Shown here: one piece after another, positions 31,701 to 38,452 of the stretch | How positions within the stretch are numbered: the stretch's first letter is position 1 | Layout: every line of letters starts with the position of its first letter | IMG/VR virus record: IMGVR_UViG_3300046321_000023 | Span: 1 to 42,215 of that record | Length of the DNA stretch: 42,215 nucleotides | Source: a virus | Direction: 5' to 3' (one strand) | The notes under the pieces: model-generated | Seen by the model: only the letters and a program-made list of their open reading frames with translations | The model's database searches: none | Told to the model about the DNA's origin: nothing | Made by a program: the position numbers and the translations under genes

Positions 31701-34340
31701 AGTAGCATCTCTCAGTTTTTGGATGTACTCAAGTTGTGCGTATCCCTTCTCAAATTCTTTGTCCTTGATGTCTGATTCAGCCTTCTTGATTTTACCTTCT
31801 AAGGTTTCAATTTCCTTTTTGGAGTTAACCTTCTTCTTTGCAATTTCAATTTCAGCGGTATAAAACTTGATAGAGTCAGCTAAGGACTTCTGCTCAATGC
31901 TTGCTTTTTGAGTGCTGTAGTCATAGTCATTAACTAATCCACGCTTATGTTCACTGTTGATAGCGTCCATCGCCATCTTAGCGTTACGCACAGCTTCGTT
32001 ACGGTCATTCTCGATTTGCTGTTGTTGTGCGCCTAGGGTGTCACGGATTGCTCCTGCTTGACCCTTACCTTTTGGTGTCTTATAATGGTGCTCAATATTT
32101 TTAATTAAATCATCAGCTTCTTGTTTATATCCAGAGGCTTCCTCTGGTGTTTTAGCTCCACGGATTTTTGCAGCAGCTAAACGGTAAGTTGTTGCACTCT
32201 CTTCTGCAATTTTCTTAGCTCGTTGCTCGGGAGTTAGACCTGTATTAGCCTTATACTGGCTCTTCATCTTCTCTGTTTCCTGCGCTGCCTTGATAGCTTC
32301 ACGATTGATTTTATTAGCCTCTAAGTCAACCTTCTTATCTGCTTGCTTTGCTGCAGTACCAGACATGATAGCGTCATTTAGTTTCAAGTGGGCAGTTAGT
32401 TCAGTGCCGAAATCTTCGGTACGCATTTGTCCGATATTCCCGAAAGCTCTTCCTGCTTCTTGTAAAGCAGGGGAAGCAAAGTTCTTACCTGCGATAGCGG
32501 TCAACACTTCCGGCTTGGTGATGGCTGCAACACCTGCCATCATTGCACCAATTGATGCCCCGATTTGCTTAATACCGAAACCAATAACAGAGACAACAAC
32601 AGCAAACCCTCTCCACGCTGTTGTTAGTGCGCTGATATTTGCACCATTCTCAATGGCGCTGTAGAACTCTTCCTTAACTAACTTGATGGCGTCTTTAACT
32701 TCGTGAAAAAGTTTCTCAATGTCTGAGAGGTCACCCTTCTGGATTGCTACAGCCTGAGAATCACTTTCTTGTTTTAGTTTAATTGCTTCTGCGACAGCTT
32801 CATGTTGTTTACCAACTTCAACTAAACTCTTAACTTCTTCGATTTGAGCAAAAGTAACCCTACCTGTGGCAGCACCCAATTCAGTTAAGGCTTTCACAGG
32901 GTCGTCAGCTAATTTAGAATAACCTGCTACTGTATCTTTTACAGCAATACCAGCGTACTTCTGAAGTTCAAGTGCGATTGTGGCAATTCCGCTAATAGAT
33001 TCTTTACCAAGGTTACCTGCTTTAGCTATTTCAGTAATAGCCTTTGCGAAGTCCATAGACGTACCTGCACCGCTTGCTAATGCACTAGACATAGCAAGAG
33101 CTTCATTCTTTGTAATAGCGATTGCAGCGCCACTCATTGAGAGGGCTACAGATAATTCATGAGAAGTTGTAATTACTTCTTTATAAGCAAGGACAAAACC
33201 AACTAGGGCTGCGATACCTGTTGCTACACCAAGTGCAACTGAAGCACCGATAACAGAGCCAACCCTGTCAAAGGCTTTGACCAGAGAAGATGTTTCTCCT
33301 GTTGTAGCTACTAATTTTGCACGTAGGTACTCCAGAGCAGGAGTTACAAATGTTATATCTGCTGCAAATTTTGCAATAGCCTTACCTGAGTCAATGAATG
33401 CGCCGACAACAAACTGACCGAGTACAAGAACAACATCCTTAAAGCCCACCACAATCTGTTTAAAAGCAGAAGACAAGCCTGCCTTCATCTCTTCCCCGCT
33501 CGCGCCAACCTGAGCAAAAATGCCACGCATTTGGTCTGCCTGTTGGATTAGAACTGTGAGAGGATTTTGGCCACCCGCAAGGGACACACCAATATCTCCT
33601 AACTGCACAGAGGTTGCACGAGCTAAGTATTGTAATTGGTCACGGCGTTTTGTTTGCTGAATTGTATCGACACCTGCTAGGGTATTTCTAGCTTTAGCCG
33701 CTGCTAGATAGTCCGCATTTAATGAGCGAATCTGAGTCTTTAACTGAGAGTAAGTAGTTAACTCAGTATTTGTTTGGTCTTTAAACTGCTCAATTAACCT
33801 GAACTTTTCACGATACAAGTCTTTTGCTTGTTTGGTAGAGAGTGCAGCAAATGTAGTACCCTCTGCTTCAGCAGATTGAGCTTTGATTGTTTGACGGTAG
33901 GCTTCACGTAAAGCACCGAGTTCATTTTTCAGAACTTTGATTGCACCGATGGATTTGTCGAAAGGTTCAGAGCCTTGTAACTTTCTTTGTCTGTCTATAG
34001 TATCACCAAGCTTTTGCAACTCGTTCTCGGCTAGCCCTGATGCCTTACCCATAGCTAGGATTGAAGACTGCCCCTTAGAATAACCATCAGACATGAACTT
34101 CAGAATTGACTCTTGACGTTCTAATACAGTTTGATTTTTCTTAATTGCCGTAGAGTTCTCCTCAACAGCTTTTGTAGTTGTATCGATATCGCTTGCAGTA
34201 GATCTGGACTCACTGCCTAGCTTACTTAAAGGCTTATTTAAAGCTGCTACAGACGTAGCTAATGCACTAACTTTTGTGATGGCATCATCTAACTGCTTTG
34301 TCTCTACGGTAAATCTTAACTGGGATAAATCGAAGCTCAT
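28728..34340 (-). CDS. Tape measure protein
   Basis: A 1870-residue tail length tape measure. The N-terminal 120 residues are helical (DDAITKVSALATSVAALNKP), followed by a hydrophobic Gly/Ala-rich region near 360-390 and 590-610, long coiled coils (residues about 690-1130), a second hydrophobic Gly-rich part near 1190-1290, more coiled coil, a poly-Gly/Ser linker near 1665-1685, and a C-terminal domain with a DUF4214-like segment (YREYYSRNPDEAGYKHFVDS) and the ARIHKGERILPA motif. At about 0.15 nm per residue the tail would be near 280 nm. AGGA precedes the ATG. Confidence 0.92.
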   Translation of the reverse strand: MSFDLSQLRFTVETKQLDDAITKVSALATSVAALNKPLSKLGSESRSTASDIDTTTKAVEENSTAIKKNQTVLERQESILKFMSDGYSKGQSSILAMGKASGLAENELQKLGDTIDRQRKLQGSEPFDKSIGAIKVLKNELGALREAYRQTIKAQSAEAEGTTFAALSTKQAKDLYREKFRLIEQFKDQTNTELTTYSQLKTQIRSLNADYLAAAKARNTLAGVDTIQQTKRRDQLQYLARATSVQLGDIGVSLAGGQNPLTVLIQQADQMRGIFAQVGASGEEMKAGLSSAFKQIVVGFKDVVLVLGQFVVGAFIDSGKAIAKFAADITFVTPALEYLRAKLVATTGETSSLVKAFDRVGSVIGASVALGVATGIAALVGFVLAYKEVITTSHELSVALSMSGAAIAITKNEALAMSSALASGAGTSMDFAKAITEIAKAGNLGKESISGIATIALELQKYAGIAVKDTVAGYSKLADDPVKALTELGAATGRVTFAQIEEVKSLVEVGKQHEAVAEAIKLKQESDSQAVAIQKGDLSDIEKLFHEVKDAIKLVKEEFYSAIENGANISALTTAWRGFAVVVSVIGFGIKQIGASIGAMMAGVAAITKPEVLTAIAGKNFASPALQEAGRAFGNIGQMRTEDFGTELTAHLKLNDAIMSGTAAKQADKKVDLEANKINREAIKAAQETEKMKSQYKANTGLTPEQRAKKIAEESATTYRLAAAKIRGAKTPEEASGYKQEADDLIKNIEHHYKTPKGKGQAGAIRDTLGAQQQQIENDRNEAVRNAKMAMDAINSEHKRGLVNDYDYSTQKASIEQKSLADSIKFYTAEIEIAKKKVNSKKEIETLEGKIKKAESDIKDKEFEKGYAQLEYIQKLRDATIAEIQTLVDKNKAQTLDNELIGLSAEKASELRIARLDSATALQAEHVAYLQRNGYAETSSAAYNLEVQKLREMTNTRKLDTEALMKQTEAARKKLQEDSDSSFNKETFSMDSAQRDLDFRNSVIGTYGEQREEMKRAYELEKNLLEVNRKKTEELEAARKRYNALLTGNKEIDAGTKADLTKEEARIEGVGKRQEDLLRQGNKTAIKELEDAKLEKFSEGVADALVTGMTQGAKAGKKKLRDLIVAELTKTITLNIQANVQALLSGLMGGGQGGGLLDMIMGKGSDSLLSKGFDWLGGLFGGGSTAGSVAGVSGVSTTSLAGIELASQGLSTLAPALTTIGTVAPVATTAVGGMGASIMAALGPVGLFAAGAMALFAIFGGGKDEIPTVLNDLALFNNSLIGLPFLELAIGSDEAAQGLRDVMYGLENSSPTMKKLTGETINLSIELMKATGDIAGAANLARNIGTRGMSESEIAVYDYNEELRRQIEAARGAAEGARAGAAAAEEARRAEEQLAQTRYDLAGKLDVLLGRKSQLEVDRAKQLLNVTDEAVISLTKMIWAIEDLKAVVDKSFGALKRAVEAERKTITEANVAATEANTKAQEARSKSLDSVTTLLDAIRTTKAEIEPTMTREQAKSQLDAIIDIAKATGKFPTTESMSGVLKALSNGDTSTFKTAREFKLEQAKTAAKLAELSRLTVSQVSVEQQMLDQLKKDADKLKTDYEAEMKRLDTVLSVAQAQLDKLNGIDTSIISVADAVKAFDESLASLARSIAAAPTNNTPDPVTSGGGSSGGGGGGSGGGSTSGKAPKYEDIAGQENKDIVAAYREYYSRNPDEAGYKHFVDSMLTGDKLMQAILGASAANPESADYKNAVKKGYDPLDPLKKFLKSKTAATAPIEEGAFAVGINNVPYDMTARIHKGERILPAADNRELFARLQSPRDNNEVLVVALREMQGELKAVKTELVQIKESNKKMKDLAEKDNAIGAPPTRAVL

Positions 34341-34396
34341 ATCTGTTTCCTACTTATATTCTTTTTCTGTTTTAGCACTTGTTAAAATACCAAAGC

Positions 34397-34416
34397 AGAA
34401 AAGCCCCGCATGGGGC
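34397..34416 (-). terminator. Rho-independent terminator between HNH gene and tape measure
   Basis: On the minus strand GCCCC, a 4-base loop and GGGGC are followed by TTTTCTG. It begins seven bases after the HNH stop. No strong promoter follows before the tape measure, so termination must be partial or a weak promoter is missed. Confidence 0.78.
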
Positions 34417-34422
34417 AATTGT

Positions 34423-34953
34423 TTAATCTTGTTCTGTTGTGTCTCGGTAGAACTCGCCATGATGTTCTATGCAGAAGTTTTTGTGTGCTTGGATAGCTTC
34501 TTGCTTAACAGAGAAGTAGCCTAGAAAAATTTGCTTGCCCTTCAACATAGGATTAACTATCCACATCCCTCTGGCTTTGTTCCAACTTACACCTTTGTAA
34601 CCTGATGTGTTGTCTTTACGGAGGGTAACATTCTTTTCATTCTCATACCTATTACACAACCTTAGATTATTAGCCTTGTTGTTGACCTTATCCATATCCT
34701 TGTGGTCTAAGAGTTTCCCATCGGGAATATCCCCATACATATACACCCAAGCTAAACGATGCGCTAAATACACTCGCTTGTTGTACCCAATATGTAGGTA
34801 ACCAGTGGTTTTCTTTAAACTTCCAGCGATATCCCCTACTTTTGTTCTTAAACAAGATGGACGAACCCAGATAAAAACACCTGTGTCTGGGTTGTAATCG
34901 AAGATGCTTCTTAATTCTTCCTGAGTTAACTCAATCTTTTTAGGTTTTGTCAT
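34423..34953 (-). CDS. Freestanding HNH homing endonuclease
   Basis: A 176-residue HNH_3 endonuclease of the 'NPETG' subgroup (FDYNPDTGVFIW). The core is YLAHRLAWVYMYGDIPDGKL then LLDHKDMDKVNNKANNLR, where Asp replaces the usual middle Asn of DHxN. The AP2-like end (SGYKGVSWNKARGMW; IFLGYFSVKQEAIQAH) binds DNA. AAGGA precedes the ATG at good spacing. It sits between the tail chaperone G-T and the tape measure, flanked by a stem-loop upstream and a terminator downstream. Confidence 0.88.
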   Translation of the reverse strand: MTKPKKIELTQEELRSIFDYNPDTGVFIWVRPSCLRTKVGDIAGSLKKTTGYLHIGYNKRVYLAHRLAWVYMYGDIPDGKLLDHKDMDKVNNKANNLRLCNRYENEKNVTLRKDNTSGYKGVSWNKARGMWIVNPMLKGKQIFLGYFSVKQEAIQAHKNFCIEHHGEFYRDTTEQD

Positions 34954-34974
34954 TTTGTTTCCTTGTATGAAAAT

Positions 34975-35043
34975 GACATCTTGGTCAAATTAAGCGATAC
35001 AAGCGCCCTCTTCAATTACCACACTGCCGTGTACCAAGATGTC
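34975..35043 (-). other. Stem-loop RNA with 11-base perfect stem in HNH leader
   Basis: GACATCTTGGT (35043-35033 on the minus strand) and ACCAAGATGTC (34985-34975) pair perfectly over 11 bases, enclosing 47 bases that can form two small inner stems (ACAC/GTGT and GCG/CGC), a three-way-junction shape. It starts four bases after the G-T stop and ends 22 bases before the HNH ATG. It may be an attenuator, an RNase III site or a translational control element. Not a tRNA: no T-loop consensus. Confidence 0.55.
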
Positions 35044-35047
35044 TTAT

Positions 35048-35834
35048 TTAACTTTTCTTTTTGCTATCTTGCTTTGCTTTTTCAGCGTAAATACTGAGTA
35101 CTTCCCTGTCCAACCTCTTGAGGATATCAATTTCCCATTGCTCAGGAGTGATTTGTTTTAATTTAAAATATGCTTCAATCTCTGAGTACATAATGGGGTC
35201 AAATCCAAACCCATTAGAAGTTCTACTATCATTGAGATTTAAGAACCACCCCCAAACTTCAAAACAAGAAGCCGGTAACTCGGGGATATTCTCTAACTCT
35301 TTAGGCTTTATTCCTGTCTGTTCCCATACATTGTTAAGTTGGTTACGGAGAGAAGAGCCTGCACCACTTCCAAATACTGCACCTTTAAATTCAGCCTTGC
35401 AATACTCGATAGTGGCTTCAATATCCTCAGGTGCGAAAGTTCAGAAGTTGCTCACTTTCGGCAGTTACCGCCTCACGGATAAATGGGTAATCAGTCATCA
35501 AGCGGATGCATTCATCTTTTGAGTACGGGACTTCTTTACTATCTTCAACAATTCCTGACCATGAGATAACTCGTAAGGCACTTGATTGAATGGCAAAGTC
35601 CTCAGACTCTTGCAAAGACATTGGCTCAGGCTCTTTACCACGTTTCTTAGCTGCTTGTTCTTTTACTTGCATTTGTGAAAATGCATTACGGTAAAAATCC
35701 TTAACTACTTTACTGAGTGAACCACGTACTTTGATTTTGATATCAGTAATAGTACCATCAGGCATGGTAAGGTCAAACTCGTAGCCCACCTCTGCTGCTT
35801 TTGTGGGATCATTTTTTTTCAAATCGAACGACAT
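35048..35834 (-). CDS. Tail assembly chaperone G-T fusion made by +1 frameshift
   Basis: Reading G from 35834 and shifting +1 at TTT-C (35438-35435) gives a 261-residue fusion: 133 residues of G, then 128 residues starting APEDIEATIEYCKAEF and ending KAKQDSKKKS at TAA 35048. The T part has no start codon of its own near its beginning, and its frame is closed by a TGA directly upstream, so it can only be expressed by a shift in the short AAC-TTT-CGC-ACC window. G and G-T pairs in siphophages load the tape measure for tail assembly. The position just before the tape measure, with an HNH gene between, agrees. Confidence 0.82.
35427..35438 (-). promoter_or_regulatory. +1 programmed frameshift site
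   Basis: On the minus strand the sequence TTTCGCACCTGA ends the G frame. The tRNA-Phe on TTT can slip one base to TTC, after which GCA CCT GAG continues in the +1 frame. The next zero-frame codon CGC may be slow, and the stop TGA is six bases further. The shift window is bounded upstream by a +1-frame TGA, so slippage must occur here. Confidence 0.7.
35427..35834 (-). CDS. Tail assembly chaperone G
   Basis: The zero-frame product, 135 aa, beginning MSFDLKKNDPTKAAEVGYEF and ending SEQLLNFRT. It follows the tail tube gene and precedes the tape measure, the fixed place of the G chaperone. The N-terminal half is beta-rich (DLTMPDGTITDIKIKVRG) and the rest helical. AAGGA precedes the ATG, right after an A-tract of about nine bases. 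Driven by the consensus promoter at 35951-35979. The G to G-T ratio would be set by the frameshift near the stop. Confidence 0.85.
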   Translation of the reverse strand: MSFDLKKNDPTKAAEVGYEFDLTMPDGTITDIKIKVRGSLSKVVKDFYRNAFSQMQVKEQAAKKRGKEPEPMSLQESEDFAIQSSALRVISWSGIVEDSKEVPYSKDECIRLMTDYPFIREAVTAESEQLLNFRT

Positions 35835-35880
35835 AATATTCCTTTTTTTTTGTTTCTAGTGAGATTTACATAAATAGAGT

Positions 35881-35898
35881 AACCCCAGAATTGGGGTT
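35881..35898 (-). other. Short hairpin in the tail chaperone leader
   Basis: AACCCC and GGGGTT form a 6-base stem with a 6-base loop, without a T-run on either strand. It lies in the 5' untranslated leader between the promoter at 35951 and the ATG at 35834. It could stabilise the transcript or affect initiation. The 236-base gap 35835-36069 holds only this, the promoter and the terminator; no small gene is seen. Confidence 0.5.
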
Positions 35899-35950
35899 AT
35901 CTTCTTGGACTGCACAGCTTTTATAAGTATTATTAACTGCACATAGTATT

Positions 35951-35979
35951 ATTATATCATACAATCTGTTACATGTCAA
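35951..35979 (-). promoter_or_regulatory. Perfect consensus sigma70 promoter for the tail operon
   Basis: On the minus strand TTGACA (35979-35974), 17 bases, then TATAAT (35956-35951), all exact, with an extended TG one base upstream of the -10. It follows the strong terminator at 36019-36048 and drives the chaperone and tape-measure transcript. Confidence 0.88.
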
Positions 35980-36014
35980 GGGAAATATACTAAAGTGCAT
36001 TACATACAGGCGTT

Positions 36015-36048
36015 AAAAAACCCCTAAGGAGGTTACTCCTTAGGGGTT
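36015..36048 (-). terminator. Strong rho-independent terminator after the tail tube gene
   Basis: AACCCCTAAGGAG and CTCCTTAGGGGTT make a 13-base perfect stem with a 4-base loop, followed by TTTT on the minus strand. It lies 21 bases past the tail tube stop. Confidence 0.93.
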
Positions 36049-36069
36049 ATATATTCTCACTAGAGGATA

Positions 36070-37278
36070 TTAAAGGGTACTGTCTTGTACAGCAAGAGTA
36101 GTTGCAGGGAGTCCACCTGTAGTTACGGAGTTTAACAACGCTGTAAAGGAGGTAGAAGCTGTCAGACCTAACTCCCCGTCCGTTTTATCAAACGAACCAA
36201 GTTTAACTCTAGGGATTGTGTAGCTAACAAAATCCGCATTGGCTGCGTCAGAGGTTGCAAGAGCAAACACTAAAGATACTTCGGTTTCGTCTTTGAAGTA
36301 ATCACGGAAAACAGCATCTTGGAAATAAACACTCAAGTTACCTGTTGCTTTAATACGACCTGTGAAGATGTCCTGAACGGCATTAGAGCCAACAACAACT
36401 GCGTTCTCTGTGGCGCGTTCCACGTTGAAGTCTGCGGAAGTAATCAAAGCTGCTGCTAGTCCGTTGACAAGGACTGCACCTTGGACACTTGCAAAAATTC
36501 CGTTTGTTCCCTGCGCTGTAGGCGATGTAAAATACTGTGAAGTACCTACTTGCCCAAGGTCTGCGCCCATAAAGGAGAAGTCAACTGTTGCTAAACCTGT
36601 AGCTGGCAATTGCGTGTTCATAGAGGTAGTTTTCATACCCACATAAACTTCAGATTGTGCAATATCAGAGTAGAACTCTTCGATAGTGAAGGACTGGTCT
36701 GTGTGACCTGTCAACGGTACGAATGTATCCTTACCACGAACAGTAGCAATTACAGAGGCGATTGGGCCTTCAGCAAGCAGTGCAGTATTGTTCAGAACTT
36801 TAACCGTCAAGACAGTGGCTGTCATAGAAACAATCAAAAGATTCTTAGATACGTTCAGTACGTTAAGCGCACCGCCTGTCAAGGCAATGACTTTACCTAC
36901 GTTGAAGTTATCTGTCAAGAAAGAACCAGTCGCTCGTGTAACAGTCCAGAAACTACCTGAAGCTGCGATAGTTACTGACATAGTTGCTGTCACAGCACCA
37001 GTAGTAAAATCACGAGCTAGGATAGCCTGCATAAAATCGCTGTAAGACGAAGGTGACAACTCACCATTCAAAGAGCCTTCTGCGCTACGCACACCGTGAC
37101 GTGCATCAGCAGTCTGACGGTCTACGCGAATTTCTGCGCTCTCATACTGCTCTTTTTTTAGAGACATTGCAGAGGTAACACGACGAAGATACTTCGCACT
37201 TGCCGCACCTGCTAATGTTCCAAAAGTTGTTTCTTTTTTGTATGCTACGGTTTTTGCCGCACCTTTTCCGATTGTCAT
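36070..37278 (-). CDS. Major tail (tube) protein
   Basis: A 402-residue tail tube protein of the phage tube-2 type: the N-terminus MTIGKGAAKTVAYKKETTFG and the segment YLRRVTSAMSLKKEQYESAE are characteristic, followed by a beta-rich tube domain. A central Thr/Val-rich segment at about 95-185 (SVTIAASGSFWTVTRATGSF) looks like an inserted beta domain exposed on the tail. It lies between the tail terminator/HNH genes and the chaperone gene, ends at a strong terminator, and is expected to be abundant. AAGGA precedes the ATG. Confidence 0.85.
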   Translation of the reverse strand: MTIGKGAAKTVAYKKETTFGTLAGAASAKYLRRVTSAMSLKKEQYESAEIRVDRQTADARHGVRSAEGSLNGELSPSSYSDFMQAILARDFTTGAVTATMSVTIAASGSFWTVTRATGSFLTDNFNVGKVIALTGGALNVLNVSKNLLIVSMTATVLTVKVLNNTALLAEGPIASVIATVRGKDTFVPLTGHTDQSFTIEEFYSDIAQSEVYVGMKTTSMNTQLPATGLATVDFSFMGADLGQVGTSQYFTSPTAQGTNGIFASVQGAVLVNGLAAALITSADFNVERATENAVVVGSNAVQDIFTGRIKATGNLSVYFQDAVFRDYFKDETEVSLVFALATSDAANADFVSYTIPRVKLGSFDKTDGELGLTASTSFTALLNSVTTGGLPATTLAVQDSTL

Positions 37279-37287
37279 GTGTTTTCC

Positions 37288-37941
37288 TTACTCAATTAAA
37301 TTACATTTTGCAAAATGTTCTTGTTTAAAGTCCAAGGGACTTACACCGTGTCTGTCTGTATAAGACATTCCACATTGTTTTAGTTCCTCTAACCGTTCTT
37401 TCCTAAATTGCACTGCTAAATTAAAAGCGGTGTCAGGGGAATAGATAGAGAAATTGAATCTTTTTCTACATAGTTTAGAATTTATATCATTCCATGTAGC
37501 TGTCCAAGCAACATGTTTCTTACGCTTGTAACAGTACTCCATAAATACACCACATACAGAAGATTTATTTCTAATAGATAATCGTATATTCTGATTATTT
37601 TCTCTGACAGTTTTTAAACACAAATTAGAAATTTCATTATTGAATGGATTACCATCTAAATGGTCAATAACCTTATCCTCTGATATGTTTCCGTGAAGTA
37701 GTACCCATATAATTCGATGTACTTGATAGTGCTGCTTATCACACATTGTTCTCCAAGAATGTACGCGGGAGTTTGATTTCAACTCTCCCTCTTTTGTCCC
37801 TGCTTGTGAACCCGCTGAACGTATAATTCGTTTATTGTTCCTTCCTCCATACCTGTTGTTTTTCCACACAAGCCCTGAAGGGGAGTCAGCATCCACACTG
37901 TAAATCTCGTTTAATTTTTCAAAGTTGTATTTATCTATCAT
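37288..37941 (-). CDS. Freestanding HNH homing endonuclease
   Basis: A 217-residue HNH_3 endonuclease of the 'SPSGL' subgroup (YSVDADSPSGLVWKNN). The core is YQVHRIIWVLLHGNISEDKV then IDHLDGNPFNNEISNL. The C-terminal part is AP2-like (KSSVCGVFMEY; AWTATWNDINSK) and ends near the YTDRHG motif shared with two other HNH genes, plus a 17-residue extension. TGGAG precedes the ATG. It separates the tail terminator gene from the tail tube gene. Confidence 0.88.
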   Translation of the reverse strand: MIDKYNFEKLNEIYSVDADSPSGLVWKNNRYGGRNNKRIIRSAGSQAGTKEGELKSNSRVHSWRTMCDKQHYQVHRIIWVLLHGNISEDKVIDHLDGNPFNNEISNLCLKTVRENNQNIRLSIRNKSSVCGVFMEYCYKRKKHVAWTATWNDINSKLCRKRFNFSIYSPDTAFNLAVQFRKERLEELKQCGMSYTDRHGVSPLDFKQEHFAKCNLIE

Positions 37942-37981
37942 ATTTTCTCCATTAAAGAAATCATTACTAAAGAAAACACTT

Positions 37982-38030
37982 AGGCGGGTGAAGGTAATGA
38001 CTCTTCATTTTCGGGAGCAACCCCTAGCCT
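37982..38030 (-). other. Structured RNA leader before HNH gene
   Basis: On the minus strand AGGC...GGGGT pairs with ACCC-GCCT over eight bases with a bulge, enclosing a GGG/CCC stem and an AATGA/TCATT hairpin with a 4-base loop. GTGTTTTCTTT follows, so it may also act as a weak terminator after the tail terminator gene. It fills most of the 98-base gap before the HNH gene. Confidence 0.45.
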
Positions 38031-38039
38031 TGTGTATAA

Positions 38040-38447
38040 TTAAATTGAGACTACTTCTGTAACTACATCAATTAGTACAGGAATAATTGTTCTATTTCCA
38101 ATTTGAGCAGTAGAACCTACTTTAGGTGTTGTTAGAATATGAATCCTAAAAGCACCCTCTTCAAAGGTTGTCCCTTTTTTAAACCAGTTACGAGTTAGCT
38201 CTGCTCTTGTTAAAGCTGCTGCTGTGCCATTGTTAGGTGCATCAACTATGAACACTTGTAACTGCGTTTCATCTCTGTGATAACCTGTACCAAATACAGG
38301 GTCAACTGGGTTCTTCACCATCAGTTGTACACGTTGATACATCGTTGCAGGAGGGTCAAAGCTGACACCCTCAAAAGCTGTTGGAATTGATGGCGTTAAA
38401 GCCATTAGGCGGCGTTCTAAGCACCTTTTTGTTTCTAAGATAGCCAA
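38040..38447 (-). CDS. Tail terminator protein (DUF4128-like)
   Basis: A 135-residue protein fitting the siphophage tail terminator family: helical N-terminus (ILETKRCLERRLMALTPSIP), the F.PP...Y.R.QLM segment (SFDPPATMYQRVQLM) and a C-terminal beta part. The start is TTG at 38447 after GAGGG; the only internal ATG lacks a ribosome site and would cut off the first helix. It would cap the tail tube and join it to the head. The neighbours are the gp10-like protein and (beyond an HNH gene) the tube protein. Confidence 0.78.
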   Translation of the reverse strand: MAILETKRCLERRLMALTPSIPTAFEGVSFDPPATMYQRVQLMVKNPVDPVFGTGYHRDETQLQVFIVDAPNNGTAAALTRAELTRNWFKKGTTFEEGAFRIHILTTPKVGSTAQIGNRTIIPVLIDVVTEVVSI

Positions 38448-38452
38448 TGGTA

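Noticed and set aside
29790-33162. Plus-strand open frames inside the tape measure and other large genes (up to about 124 codons)
   Set aside because: They lie antisense to well-supported minus-strand genes, lack ribosome sites and give low-complexity products mirroring the sense codons.
34975-35043. Possible tRNA or tRNA-like gene in the 11-base stem-loop
   Set aside because: Total length is about 69 bases and the acceptor-like stem is good, but there is no T-loop consensus, no D-arm GG pattern and no anticodon stem of proper size. I found no tRNA-like T-arm on either strand in the window.
34423-35834. Group I intron housing the HNH gene
   Set aside because: Genes on both sides (G-T and tape measure) are complete with their own starts and stops, so the HNH is freestanding. 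The same holds for the other HNH genes.
35828-35860. A-tract of about nine bases before the G chaperone as a phase-variation site
   Set aside because: It lies upstream of the ribosome site and not in coding sequence, so slippage would change only spacing. No evidence of variation can be seen in one sequence.
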